DNA of 15,599 nt from an uncultured Hyphomicrobiales bacterium (GTDB lineage Bacteria; Pseudomonadota; Alphaproteobacteria; Rhizobiales; Xanthobacteraceae), in assembly GCA_903891395.1 (NCBI GenBank), contig CAITEM010000244.1:1-15599 (forward strand), read 5' to 3'. The position numbers were made by a program, and so were the translations under genes. Below are positions 6,454 through 12,822 of this stretch, piece after piece. Numbering within the stretch: the stretch's first letter is position 1; each line of letters starts with the position of its first letter. Under the pieces are notes generated by a model. That model saw only the letters and a program-made list of their open reading frames with translations, searched no databases and was not told the DNA's origin.

Positions 6454-7347
6454 ATGGAACTGCGTCACCTCCGCTACTTCATCGCCGTCGCCGAAGAACT
6501 GCATTTCGGCCGCGCCGCCGCGCGGCTGAACATTTCCGCGCCCACGCTCAGCCATCAGATCGGCGCGCTCGAATCGATGCTCGGCGCCAAGCTGTTCACC
6601 CGCCGCACCAAGACGGCGGTCGGGCTGACGCATTCCGGTAAACGCTTCCTGGTCGAGGCGCAGGAAACGCTCAAGCAGGCCGCCCATGCCGAGATGATCG
6701 GGCGGCGGGCCGGACGCGGCGACGCCGGCTCGATCTCGATCGGCTACGTGCTGTCGGCCGGCTTCAGCGGGCTGTTGTCGTCGTCGCTCGCGGCGTTTCG
6801 GGAGAACCATCCCGACGTCACGTTCCAACTGGCGCGCATTCAAACCGTCGATCAGTTCAAGGCGTTGAACGACGGTTCGCTCGACGTCGGCTTCACGCGA
6901 ACGCCGCACCGCTATCCGAGCGCCGTGACCGGCTTCATCATCGAGCGGCAGAAATTTTGTCTGGCATTGCCGGAGAAGCACCCTCTCGTGGCGCAAAAGC
7001 GCATCACGCCGTCGATGCTGGTCAACGAAGGTTTTGTCGCGGCGCCGTTGGAAAGCGAGTTGGGCTTCTGGGCCAATCTTTCCTCGGTCGCGCCGCCCGG
7101 CGTGACGCTGCGGATCGCCGCGCGCGCGCCCGACGTGTTCACCGTGATCGCACTGGTCGCCTCCGGTGCCGGCCTCGGCGTGCTGTCGGAATCGCTCAAG
7201 CGGATTACGTTGCCGGGCGTGGTGTACCGCGACATCGAGGGCGCCACGCGGACGTCCGACCACATCGTCGCCTATCGCAAGAACGAGACCTCGCCCGTGG
7301 TCAAAGCCTTCATCAATTCGCTACGCGCCCGGATTCGCGCTAACTAA
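6454..7347 (+). CDS. LysR-family transcriptional regulator
   Basis: 297 residues, full LysR length. The N-terminal winged HTH is clear: MELRHLRYFIAVAEELHFGR, with AAARLNISAPTLSHQIGALE continuing to about residue 40, then the wing LFTRRTKTAVGLTHSGKRFL. The remainder is a type-2 periplasmic-binding-like effector domain (ISIGYVLSAGFSGLLSSSL, DGSLDVGFTR, VIALVASGAGLGVLSESL). The effector is unknown. LysR proteins usually act on a divergent promoter, which here would be the small hypothetical gene. The gene converges on the dienelactone-hydrolase-like gene and overlaps its 3' end by 27 nt, so control of that pair is possible but not shown. No strong Shine-Dalgarno precedes the ATG. Confidence 0.93.
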   Translation: MELRHLRYFIAVAEELHFGRAAARLNISAPTLSHQIGALESMLGAKLFTRRTKTAVGLTHSGKRFLVEAQETLKQAAHAEMIGRRAGRGDAGSISIGYVLSAGFSGLLSSSLAAFRENHPDVTFQLARIQTVDQFKALNDGSLDVGFTRTPHRYPSAVTGFIIERQKFCLALPEKHPLVAQKRITPSMLVNEGFVAAPLESELGFWANLSSVAPPGVTLRIAARAPDVFTVIALVASGAGLGVLSESLKRITLPGVVYRDIEGATRTSDHIVAYRKNETSPVVKAFINSLRARIRAN

Positions 7348-8016
7348 CGGCTGCAGCACGCGTTCGAACATGGCGAATGTCTCGCGCCAATCCGCGGCGG
7401 TGGCGGCGGCGTCGTGGATGTCGCGGTCCGGCAGCGAATAGCCGTGATGCGCACCGGCATGCAGATTGTGGCGATAGATGACATTTGAATTGGCGGCGAA
7501 AGCGCGGCCGAGCGCGGCGACGATCTCCGGCGTCGCCATGCGGTCGCGGTCGCCGTAACCGCAATAGACTTCGCCGCCCATGCGATCGACCAAAGCGTGC
7601 GGCGAATCGGCCGCGGCGGTGACCAAATGCGTGCCGTGCAGACTGGCGTTGGAGCGGAAACGCGCGGCAAATTCCTGACCGGCGTAAACCGCCGCGCGTC
7701 CGCCGAGACAAAAACCGACCGAACCCGCCGGTCCGGGCGCGACCGGTTCGTCGCGGCAAAATTCGAGCATGGCGGCGATGTCGATGCGGGTGCGCGGCCG
7801 GTCGACCTTCGATGAATGACCGCGCATCTCGTTTTGCAGCGGCTCCGGCAAGGTGTCGAACGACACCATCTTGCCGTCGGCGTTGCGGCGCTCGAGCCGG
7901 ATCTTGCCCTCGCGGTAGAACAAATTCGGCAGCAGGCAGTAGTAGCCGTGGTCGGCAACGCTCCGGGCGAGGCCGAAAAGTTCTTCACGCAGGCCCCACA
8001 CATCCATGAACATCAC
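7321..8016 (-). CDS. Dienelactone-hydrolase-family protein (N-terminally frameshifted)
   Basis: The open frame gives 231 residues. The nucleophile elbow is GFCLGG with C103, the cysteine version typical of dienelactone hydrolases. An acidic residue lies at D156 or D158 (GYGDRDRM) and the histidine at H190/H191 in GAHHGYSLPD. These make up the Cys-Asp-His triad of the alpha/beta-hydrolase fold. The frame opens at GTG-ATG in mid-domain (MMFMDVWGLREEL). The expected first strand and the PTPDGAMDAYAAYPA segment sit upstream in another reading frame. The product as drawn would lack that strand. The gene follows the solute-binding protein gene, whose 3' end overlaps the frameshifted 5' end by 11 nt. 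Substrate is unknown. Confidence 0.72.
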   Translation of the reverse strand: MMFMDVWGLREELFGLARSVADHGYYCLLPNLFYREGKIRLERRNADGKMVSFDTLPEPLQNEMRGHSSKVDRPRTRIDIAAMLEFCRDEPVAPGPAGSVGFCLGGRAAVYAGQEFAARFRSNASLHGTHLVTAAADSPHALVDRMGGEVYCGYGDRDRMATPEIVAALGRAFAANSNVIYRHNLHAGAHHGYSLPDRDIHDAAATAADWRETFAMFERVLQPLVSANPGA

Positions 8017-8120
8017 GACCAGCGGACCGCCGGATACGCGGCGTAGGCGTCCATCGCCCCGTCGGGCGTCGGGATGATCAGTTCTTTGTCAATCACGCGC
8101 GATACCGGCTTATTTGTCAT
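8013..8120 (-). pseudogene. Out-of-frame 5' end of the dienelactone-hydrolase gene
   Basis: From the ATG at 8120 the frame reads MTNKPVSRVIDKELIIPTPD, then GAMDAYAAYPA, a normal start for this hydrolase family. It then runs out of frame (VRWS) into TGA at 8015-8013. Adding one G in the GCGGTCCG stretch near 8028 joins it to the downstream frame as AYPAGPLVVMFMDVWG. The shift is therefore a single-base loss (or a 4-base loss) in a G-rich run. The TGA overlaps the next ATG as TGATG, so weak reinitiation is conceivable. Confidence 0.75.
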
Positions 8121-9105
8121 CGGTGCCAATTTTAGCGTCCTGGATAATCTTGGCCCACTTGGCGCGATCCTGCATGATTTTTTCGCGCAGCTTGAACGGC
8201 GGACCGCCCATCGCCTGGAAGCCGGTATCGCTGAAGCGTTTCCTGGTTTCCGGCTTTTGCAGGAAGGCTTCGATGGCATTGTGAATCTTGGCAGCGATGT
8301 CGGGCGGCAGATTGGCCGGACCGAAAATGCCTTCCCAGGTGCCGCCGACCAGATCGAATCCGCTTTCCGTCATGGTCGGCACGTCCGGCAGAAAGTCGAC
8401 GCGCTTTTCGCTGGTCACCGCCAGAAGCATGCCTTCTTTGGTGGCGGGGTTATAGGCGGGAAACCCGGCGTCGATGGCGCCGCCGAGCACGTCGATCATC
8501 ATCGGACCGGTGCCTCGGTACGACACCGACGCGACATCGAGGCCGGCCTCGGCGGCAAAGAGTAAAGTCGCAAGCTGGCCGAGCGTACCCGGCCCGGAAT
8601 GGCCGATGCTGAGCTTGCCGCCATGCGCGTTGGCGTAAGCGACCAGATCCTTGACCGATTTGATCCCGAGCTTGGGGTTCGCCACCAGCACGTTCGGCGC
8701 TTCGCCGAGCAGGATGATCGGCACGTAGTCGCGGTCGATGTCGAAGCTGACCGTCTTGTCCATTAAAGGCCGCAGCACGGCGGGACCAACGGCGCTCATC
8801 AGCAGCGTGTAGCCGTCGGCGGGCTGTTTGGCGACATAAGTGGAAGCCATCACGCCGCCGCCGCCCTGGCGGGTTTCGATCAGCACCGGCTGGCCAAGCG
8901 AGGTCGACAAGTCATTGGCGACGGCGCGGCCGACGAAATCGATCATCGAGCCGGGCGCAAAACCGAGAACGATGGTGATGGGCCGGCTCGGATAGTCGTC
9001 GGCCCAGGCTCGGCCCGGCATGACGGCCAGCGCGGCATTCACGGCGATCAGCGCACAGGCGGCGGCGAACCAGGATTTGATCTGAACGGTCGGCACGCGC
9101 GCCAC
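8110..9105 (-). CDS. Bug/TctC-family periplasmic solute-binding protein
   Basis: 331 residues, normal for the Bug (tripartite tricarboxylate transporter receptor) family. It starts at GTG (9105) behind GGGAG at 9 nt. A signal peptide of about 35 residues ends AWA before DDYPSRPITIVLGFAPGS, the family's conserved mature N-terminus (YPxRPIxxVxxFxxGG type). Later hallmarks are QPVLIETRQGGGGVMAS, DGYTLLM, VSYRGTGPMMIDVLGGAIDAGF and PDVPTMTESGFD. These proteins bind small carboxylates in the periplasm. No TctA or TctB membrane genes are in the window, as is common for orphan Bug receptors. The 3' end overlaps the hydrolase gene's original start by 11 nt, suggesting one operon. Confidence 0.92.
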   Translation of the reverse strand: MARVPTVQIKSWFAAACALIAVNAALAVMPGRAWADDYPSRPITIVLGFAPGSMIDFVGRAVANDLSTSLGQPVLIETRQGGGGVMASTYVAKQPADGYTLLMSAVGPAVLRPLMDKTVSFDIDRDYVPIILLGEAPNVLVANPKLGIKSVKDLVAYANAHGGKLSIGHSGPGTLGQLATLLFAAEAGLDVASVSYRGTGPMMIDVLGGAIDAGFPAYNPATKEGMLLAVTSEKRVDFLPDVPTMTESGFDLVGGTWEGIFGPANLPPDIAAKIHNAIEAFLQKPETRKRFSDTGFQAMGGPPFKLREKIMQDRAKWAKIIQDAKIGTDDK

Positions 9106-9206
9106 GGTTGCTCACTCCCATCGACAGATATGGAAGCGTATACTCGTCTAGATAGCGCCGGCAGGCAACGCTCGCGAGCGCAGAGGCGCTGCGCGATAAA
9201 GCCGCG

Positions 9207-9698
9207 TCAGTCTTTGCCGCCCTCGCCCATCTCGCCGATGTGGTGCTGGGAGTAGAGCTGGACGCCGAGCTTGTCGACCAGATCGAGCTGGGTCTCGAGG
9301 AAGTCGATGTGGTGCTCTTCGTCCTTCATCAGCTCTTCGAACAGGTCGCGCGAGACGTAGTCCTTGACCGTCTGGCAGTGCGTGGCGGCTTCCTGGTACA
9401 GCGCGCGGGCGCCGACTTCGGCGGCCAGATCGCAATCGAGAATTTCTTTGACGTTCTGCCCGATGTGTAGCGGGTCCAGCACCTGGAGGTTCGGGAAGCC
9501 GTCGAGAAAAATAATGCGGTCGATGAACTTGTCGGCGTGCACCATCTCCTCGATCGATTCCTTGCGCCACTGCTTGGCGAGATCGAGGTAGCCCCAGTTA
9601 TGCAACATCCGGTAATGCAGCCAGTATTGGCTGACGGCGGTGAGTTCGCTGCGAAGTCCCTTGTTCAGGTACTCGATAACTTTCGCATCACCCTTCAT
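9207..9698 (-). CDS. bfr: Bacterioferritin
   Basis: 163 residues of the haem-containing ferritin that oxidises and stores iron in a 24-subunit shell in the cytoplasm. All expected residues fall at the E. coli positions: ferroxidase ligands E18, Y25, E51, H54, E94, E127 and H130, and haem ligand M52 (in IEEMVHAD). I start at the ATG at 9698 (MKGDAKVIEYLNK), 6 nt after AGGAG, rather than the GTG one codon earlier. The tail SQHHIGEMGEGGKD is slightly longer than in E. coli. The gene is 103 bp downstream of bfd, and an Irr-type box lies in that gap. Stored iron is released through the Bfd partner encoded next door. Confidence 0.96.
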   Translation of the reverse strand: MKGDAKVIEYLNKGLRSELTAVSQYWLHYRMLHNWGYLDLAKQWRKESIEEMVHADKFIDRIIFLDGFPNLQVLDPLHIGQNVKEILDCDLAAEVGARALYQEAATHCQTVKDYVSRDLFEELMKDEEHHIDFLETQLDLVDKLGVQLYSQHHIGEMGEGGKD

Positions 9699-9747
9699 CA
9701 CGAACTCCTACTGCCGCATGGCGCACCAACAGCGCCGTCGCTGGCTG

Positions 9748-9764
9748 TTTAGCATAATTCTAAA
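9748..9764 (-). promoter_or_regulatory. Irr-type iron control element upstream of bfr
   Basis: The sequence TTTAGCATAATTCTAAA is an inverted repeat matching TTTAGAA-N3-TTCTAAA with one mismatch in 14 arm positions. It is 50-66 bp upstream of the bfr ATG. On the coding strand it contains TAGAAT, which could be a -10, so binding would block transcription. Irr, the Fur-family iron and haem sensor of Rhizobiales, uses this motif. Confidence 0.65.
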
Positions 9765-9801
9765 GTGAGTAAAGCAATCCGAGACCGTTATGCAGGGTCA
9801 A

Positions 9802-10044
9802 TCAGGATTCGGTGGCGGAAGAATGCGACGGCGATGCGTGCGAAGGACAGGTGGCGCAGCCGACCGGGCAACCGGCGCCAGACAAAGCCTCGTCCATGAT
9901 CTTGCGGATCGAACGCGCGCAGCGGCCGCATTGCGCGCTGCAGCCGAGACAGCCGTAAACCTGACCGGTGGTGCGCGGCGCCGAACGCGTGCAGGCGCTC
10001 CGCACCTCGTGGTCGCTCAACACGTTGCAGGAACAGACGATCAT
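9802..10044 (-). CDS. bfd: Bacterioferritin-associated ferredoxin
   Basis: 80 residues from the ATG at 10044. The longer frame upstream covers the promoter region. The [2Fe-2S] ligands are C4 and C6 (MIVCSCN) and C39 and C42 (QCGRC), the BFD-like arrangement. Bfd docks on bacterioferritin and passes electrons to its haem so that stored ferric iron is reduced and released. Extra cysteines are C18, C32, C35 and a tail C59-x3-C63-x2-C66 (CPVGCATC), absent from the E. coli protein. The end is a serine- and histidine-rich stretch. It lies directly upstream of bfr, and an Irr-type box sits about 80 bp before the start. Confidence 0.92.
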   Translation of the reverse strand: MIVCSCNVLSDHEVRSACTRSAPRTTGQVYGCLGCSAQCGRCARSIRKIMDEALSGAGCPVGCATCPSHASPSHSSATES

Positions 10045-10083
10045 CGAACCCGGCTCCGCTCTACGCCCGTAGAGTGTCCATTG

Positions 10084-10104
10084 GGTACCGGCTTCATTGG
10101 TACC
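10084..10104. repeat. Paired GGTACC palindromes in the bfd upstream region
   Basis: Two GGTACC sites (10084-10089 and 10099-10104) are separated by 9 nt, so they form an inverted as well as a direct repeat. A TTGACA hexamer (minus strand, 10110-10105) abuts them. If that is a -35, the repeat would cover the spacer and -10 region. The predicted -10 (TACCCA) is poor, so the promoter is not called. Confidence 0.35.
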
Positions 10105-10122
10105 TGTCAAAGAAAAACGCAG

Positions 10123-10139
10123 TTTAGAATAGTTGTAAA
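10123..10139 (-). promoter_or_regulatory. Irr-type iron control element upstream of bfd
   Basis: TTTAGAATAGTTGTAAA matches TTTAGAA-N3-TTCTAAA with one mismatch. Flanking bases extend it to an imperfect 9-bp inverted repeat, AGTTTAGAA / TTGTAAACT (10121-10141). It is 79-95 bp upstream of the bfd ATG. Confidence 0.65.
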
Positions 10140-10149
10140 CTATTGAAAA

Positions 10150-10168
10150 CAAACGGTTTTTCCGTTTG
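10150..10168. repeat. Perfect 7-bp inverted repeat next to the bfd iron box
   Basis: CAAACGG (10150-10156) and CCGTTTG (10162-10168) are separated by five T. It is not followed by a T run on the plus strand, so a terminator is unlikely. A protein-binding site upstream of bfd is possible. Confidence 0.4.
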
Positions 10169-10325
10169 AAGCGGCACTCTCGATGCGTCTGCAACTAAAT
10201 TGTCGCAGCAAATCAAAGGACTTGCCGCATCTGCTAATTACCCTTCCCCCGCAAAGCGGAGACCGGAACGACCGCGGTGCGCTGTGAATCGGGCTCTGGA
10301 TTTCCTTCGTAGGCAGGCTTGGGGT

Positions 10326-10703
10326 TCAAGCGAATTGCGCCAGCCCGTGGCCGAGAGACCAATTCTCTTTCGCGGCCTCGAGAACGTTCACGAACACGTC
10401 CTCCGGCCGGATGCCAGGGCTTTCACCGAGCAACTCCGCGATGCGCCGGAACAGCGCCTTCTTCTGTTCCCCGGTGCGGGTGTTGAACACCGTGATCTGG
10501 ATGAACACGAGATCGTCACTGCGGGCGATACCGAGATAAGGGCCGTAGCGGAAGTTCGCGGCGTCATGCTCCGTGATGGTCATGAACTGATCGTCTTCGG
10601 GCACGTTCAACGCGTCGCGCATGGCACGGTACAGGCTGTCGAAGATCGCCTGCCGGTAGGCTTCCGGCTTTCCGGCGCGCAACGAGATGTGAAGCAACGG
10701 CAT
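10326..10703 (-). CDS. Tautomerase-superfamily protein (4-oxalocrotonate tautomerase-like)
   Basis: 125 residues starting MPLLHISLRAG. After removal of Met1, Pro2 is the catalytic N-terminal base of this superfamily. The body follows the pattern of the longer family (Tautomerase_2 type): NVPEDDQFMTITEHD, FRYGPYLGI, DLVFIQITVFNTRT, EQKKALFRRIAELL, RPEDVFVNVLEAAKENWSLGHG. These soluble enzymes shift double bonds in keto/enol acids, but physiological substrates for this subgroup are seldom known. The gene is divergent from a LysR gene across a 91-bp AT-rich gap, the usual layout for regulator and target. Confidence 0.9.
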   Translation of the reverse strand: MPLLHISLRAGKPEAYRQAIFDSLYRAMRDALNVPEDDQFMTITEHDAANFRYGPYLGIARSDDLVFIQITVFNTRTGEQKKALFRRIAELLGESPGIRPEDVFVNVLEAAKENWSLGHGLAQFA

Positions 10704-10753
10704 GGGGGGCCCTTTGATGTCCTGGCTTTACCGTAGGCGTCACCCGACTATTT

Positions 10754-10778
10754 TGATATGCTATGGATATTGATATCA
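10754..10778. promoter_or_regulatory. Possible LysR operator between the tautomerase and LysR genes
   Basis: In the AT-rich divergent gap TGATAT (10754-10759) is mirrored by ATATCA (10773-10778) with 13 nt between. An additional TGATATCA palindrome lies at 10771-10778. The spacing resembles interrupted LysR sites (T-N11-A type), but that motif is loose. Confidence 0.35.
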
Positions 10779-10794
10779 GTGATGACGATTTGAA

Positions 10795-11652
10795 ATGATA
10801 GAACGCCCCCTCGATCTGGCTGCCGTGCAGGCTTTCGTCCGCGTCGCCGAACTCGACAGCTTCACGCGCGCGGCCGAAGCCATGCGGACGACGCAAGGCG
10901 CGGTCAGCCTGAAACTGAAGCGGCTTGAAGAGCGGCTCGGCTGCCGCCTCCTCGAGCGCACACCCCGGCACGTACGGCTTTCGCCGCGCGGCGCGGTCTT
11001 CCTCGAACACGCCCGCGAACTGCTGGACGTCAACGATCGCGCCCTCGCGGCGTTTGCCGGCGCGCGGCAGCGTCTCACCATCGGCATCAGCGATCATGTG
11101 GCGGGGCCAGAGCTCGCCGCGCTGATCGCGCGCATGAATGCGCAGGACCCGCAGCTCTTGATCGAGATCCGCATCGGCTCCTCGGCCGACCTGCTGCAAA
11201 GCTTCGACCGGCGCGAACTCGATACGGTGATCGTGCGCCTGCATGCCGGACGCAGGGACGGCAAAGTGATCACGCAAGAAAAATTCGGCTGGTTTGCCGC
11301 GCCAGGCTGGCAGCATCGCGCGGATGAACCGCTGCCGCTCGCCACGATGCCAGAGCCGTGCGGCGTGCGCGCGATGGCGGAAAAGCTGCTCGATAAAGCC
11401 GGCATTCCCTGGACGGAAGTTTTCGTCGGCGGCGGCGTTGCCGCGGTCGCCGCCGCCGTCATGGCCGGTGTCGGCGTCGCCGCGCTGGCGCCGCGCATGC
11501 TGCCCTTCGGCGCTGTCGATGTCGGCAGAAAGCTCGGATTGCCCGAATTACCACGGCTGCCCGTTCTGCTTCACACACGGATCAAGGATGGCCGGCCCCG
11601 CGATGCACTGGCCGCGCTGTCGGCGGCGTTCAGGGGCGCGGTAAGGGGTTAG
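10795..11652 (+). CDS. LysR-family transcriptional regulator, divergent from the tautomerase gene
   Basis: 285 residues. The N-terminal HTH is LDLAAVQAFVRVAELDSFTR followed by AAEAMRTTQGAVSLKLKRLE (to about residue 45). The wing LLERTPRHVRLSPRGAVFL comes next. The effector domain runs from LTIGISDHVAGPELAAL to the end, with an alanine- and valine-rich segment (VAAVAAAVMAGVGVAAL) typical of the second subdomain. Q34 stands where many family members have S or P in the recognition helix. The gene starts 91 bp from the tautomerase gene on the opposite strand and so probably controls it. The effector is unknown. Its 3' end is 36 bp from the convergent GreA/GreB-family gene. Confidence 0.92.
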   Translation: MIERPLDLAAVQAFVRVAELDSFTRAAEAMRTTQGAVSLKLKRLEERLGCRLLERTPRHVRLSPRGAVFLEHARELLDVNDRALAAFAGARQRLTIGISDHVAGPELAALIARMNAQDPQLLIEIRIGSSADLLQSFDRRELDTVIVRLHAGRRDGKVITQEKFGWFAAPGWQHRADEPLPLATMPEPCGVRAMAEKLLDKAGIPWTEVFVGGGVAAVAAAVMAGVGVAALAPRMLPFGAVDVGRKLGLPELPRLPVLLHTRIKDGRPRDALAALSAAFRGAVRG

Positions 11653-11688
11653 TCTCCGCCGCGACCTGCGTCGGCGGGCGGGCCGTTA

Positions 11689-12168
11689 TTACTCCACCGA
11701 AAGGACTTCCAACTCGGAATCGTTGAGCAGCGCGATGTCGCCCACGCGCTTTCCAAGCAGCGCCTTGGCGATCGGGGAAATGTGCGAAATCGTTCCCTGC
11801 GCGGCGTCTGCTTCATCCTCGCCGACAATGCGAAACGACTGGGTCCTGCCGTCATCCCGTCGAAACGTCACGCGCCTGCCAAACAGGGCGAACTCGGGCG
11901 CGTCGGCGGCCTGAAACAACTGGGCGCTGGCCCTGCGTGCTGTGAAATAGCGCAGATCTCGTCTCGCGCGCGACATGGCCGTGCGATCGGTTTTCAGATC
12001 GGCATTCGTCTGCGCCATGGCGACGGCCTCTTTTGCCAGCGCAAGCGCGGCATCAAGTTGTGCCAGACCACTCTCGGTCACAAGATTCGGATGCGGCGAA
12101 ATCGGCCGCTCGGGCAGATACGCGGCTGCAGCTTCGGTGTCTTCCTCTTTAGTAAAGGCGACGCTCAT
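11689..12168 (-). CDS. GreA/GreB-family transcription elongation factor (divergent type)
   Basis: 159 residues from the ATG at 12168 (MSVAFTKEED), 8 nt after GGAA. The ATG two codons earlier has the Shine-Dalgarno too close. The N-terminal part (about 28-80) is a helical hairpin (LDAALALAKEAVAMAQ...RRDLRYFTARRASAQ). The C-terminal part is the FKBP-like Gre domain, with FGRRVTFRRDDGRTQSFRIV, GEDEADAAQGTISHISPIAK and ALLGKRVGD. Gre factors enter the RNA polymerase secondary channel and promote cleavage of backtracked RNA. The canonical acidic tip of GreA (GDLSENAEY) is missing here, replaced by NADLKTDRTAMSR, so cleavage stimulation is uncertain. I recall this variant from alphaproteobacteria as a second Gre-like protein. 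Confidence 0.86.
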   Translation of the reverse strand: MSVAFTKEEDTEAAAAYLPERPISPHPNLVTESGLAQLDAALALAKEAVAMAQTNADLKTDRTAMSRARRDLRYFTARRASAQLFQAADAPEFALFGRRVTFRRDDGRTQSFRIVGEDEADAAQGTISHISPIAKALLGKRVGDIALLNDSELEVLSVE

Positions 12169-12295
12169 CGGCATATTTCCGGTGGGAGGGTAACGCGGGA
12201 CCCGCGCCGCTTAAATATGGCCGCCGGGATGGCACCACAAGAGCCTCACCGCGCACGTGAGTGATCCGCCCCAAGGTGGCGTAGACGAGCGACGT

Positions 12296-12595
12296 CTAGA
12301 GTTGAAATAATTTCGGAGCGTTTGATGTCGCCGCTGGAGATTCAAATTGCAATCCCAGATGTTCTTCCTTTCTCCAAACGACCCGACATACACGATTGGG
12401 GGTCCCTCGCGCGTTGAACGCAAGGATGAAACGATCTGGAATCGGAAATTCGCCTTTAACTTTTATTTTAGCGCCTCCCTCCGAAATATCGGAGAGTTCG
12501 CAATCAAAGTACTTTTCCGGCTGAACAGCAATCCAGGCCGGATAGCGCACGGTTCGACGGACGTGCCTGCGTCTGTCACTTTCGGCCAAAGCCAT
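12296..12595 (-). CDS. PilZ-domain protein
   Basis: 99 residues from the ATG at 12595. The c-di-GMP-binding signature is complete: an RxxxR-type arginine cluster DRRRHVRRTVRYP (7-19), then D36-x-S38-x2-G41 within LSDISEGGAKI. The remaining beta-barrel strands are FPIPDRFILAFN, NRVCRVVWRKEEHLGLQF. It is a single-domain protein, probably a cytosolic c-di-GMP effector, with no partner evident. The frame stays open to 12823, but that extension covers the intergenic repeat and has no PilZ-like content. GGAG lies only 1-2 nt before the chosen ATG, so the start is uncertain. Confidence 0.8.
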   Translation of the reverse strand: MALAESDRRRHVRRTVRYPAWIAVQPEKYFDCELSDISEGGAKIKVKGEFPIPDRFILAFNARGTPNRVCRVVWRKEEHLGLQFESPAATSNAPKLFQL

Positions 12596-12671
12596 TCTCC
12601 GCGTTATAGCCCGCAGCTCAGCCTGCTGCTTTCCAGCGGGATTCTTAGCTGATTCTGAAGGCAGCGCGTAG

Positions 12672-12732
12672 GGCGGGTTAGCCGACTTGTCCGCCGAAGC
12701 GCGGCGATCGAAGGCGGGAGGTGTAACCCGCC
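12672..12732. repeat. Intergenic nested inverted repeat (REP-like)
   Basis: GGCGGGTTA (12672-12680) is perfectly complementary to TAACCCGCC (12724-12732), with a nested CCGCC / GGCGG (12691-12695 and 12713-12717). The GGCGGGTTA...TAACCCGCC type is a dispersed extragenic element that I recall from many Rhizobiales genomes. Copy number here cannot be judged from one window. It lies between the PilZ gene and the AT-rich orphan. The 227-bp gap 12596-12822 holds nothing else I can support beyond the orphan's Shine-Dalgarno. Confidence 0.6.
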
Positions 12733-12822
12733 GGGCCGATAGTTTGGATTGGCGGTTACGTTTCGCTAATCTGCCCTGCGGTCCTTGGTGCGCCGTAATA
12801 ACTCGAACCGCTTGGAGTCGCA

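Noticed and set aside
9169..9180. 12-bp perfect palindrome CGCTCGCGAGCG downstream of bfr
   Set aside because: It has no loop, no T run and no known motif. Such palindromes are common in GC-rich DNA.
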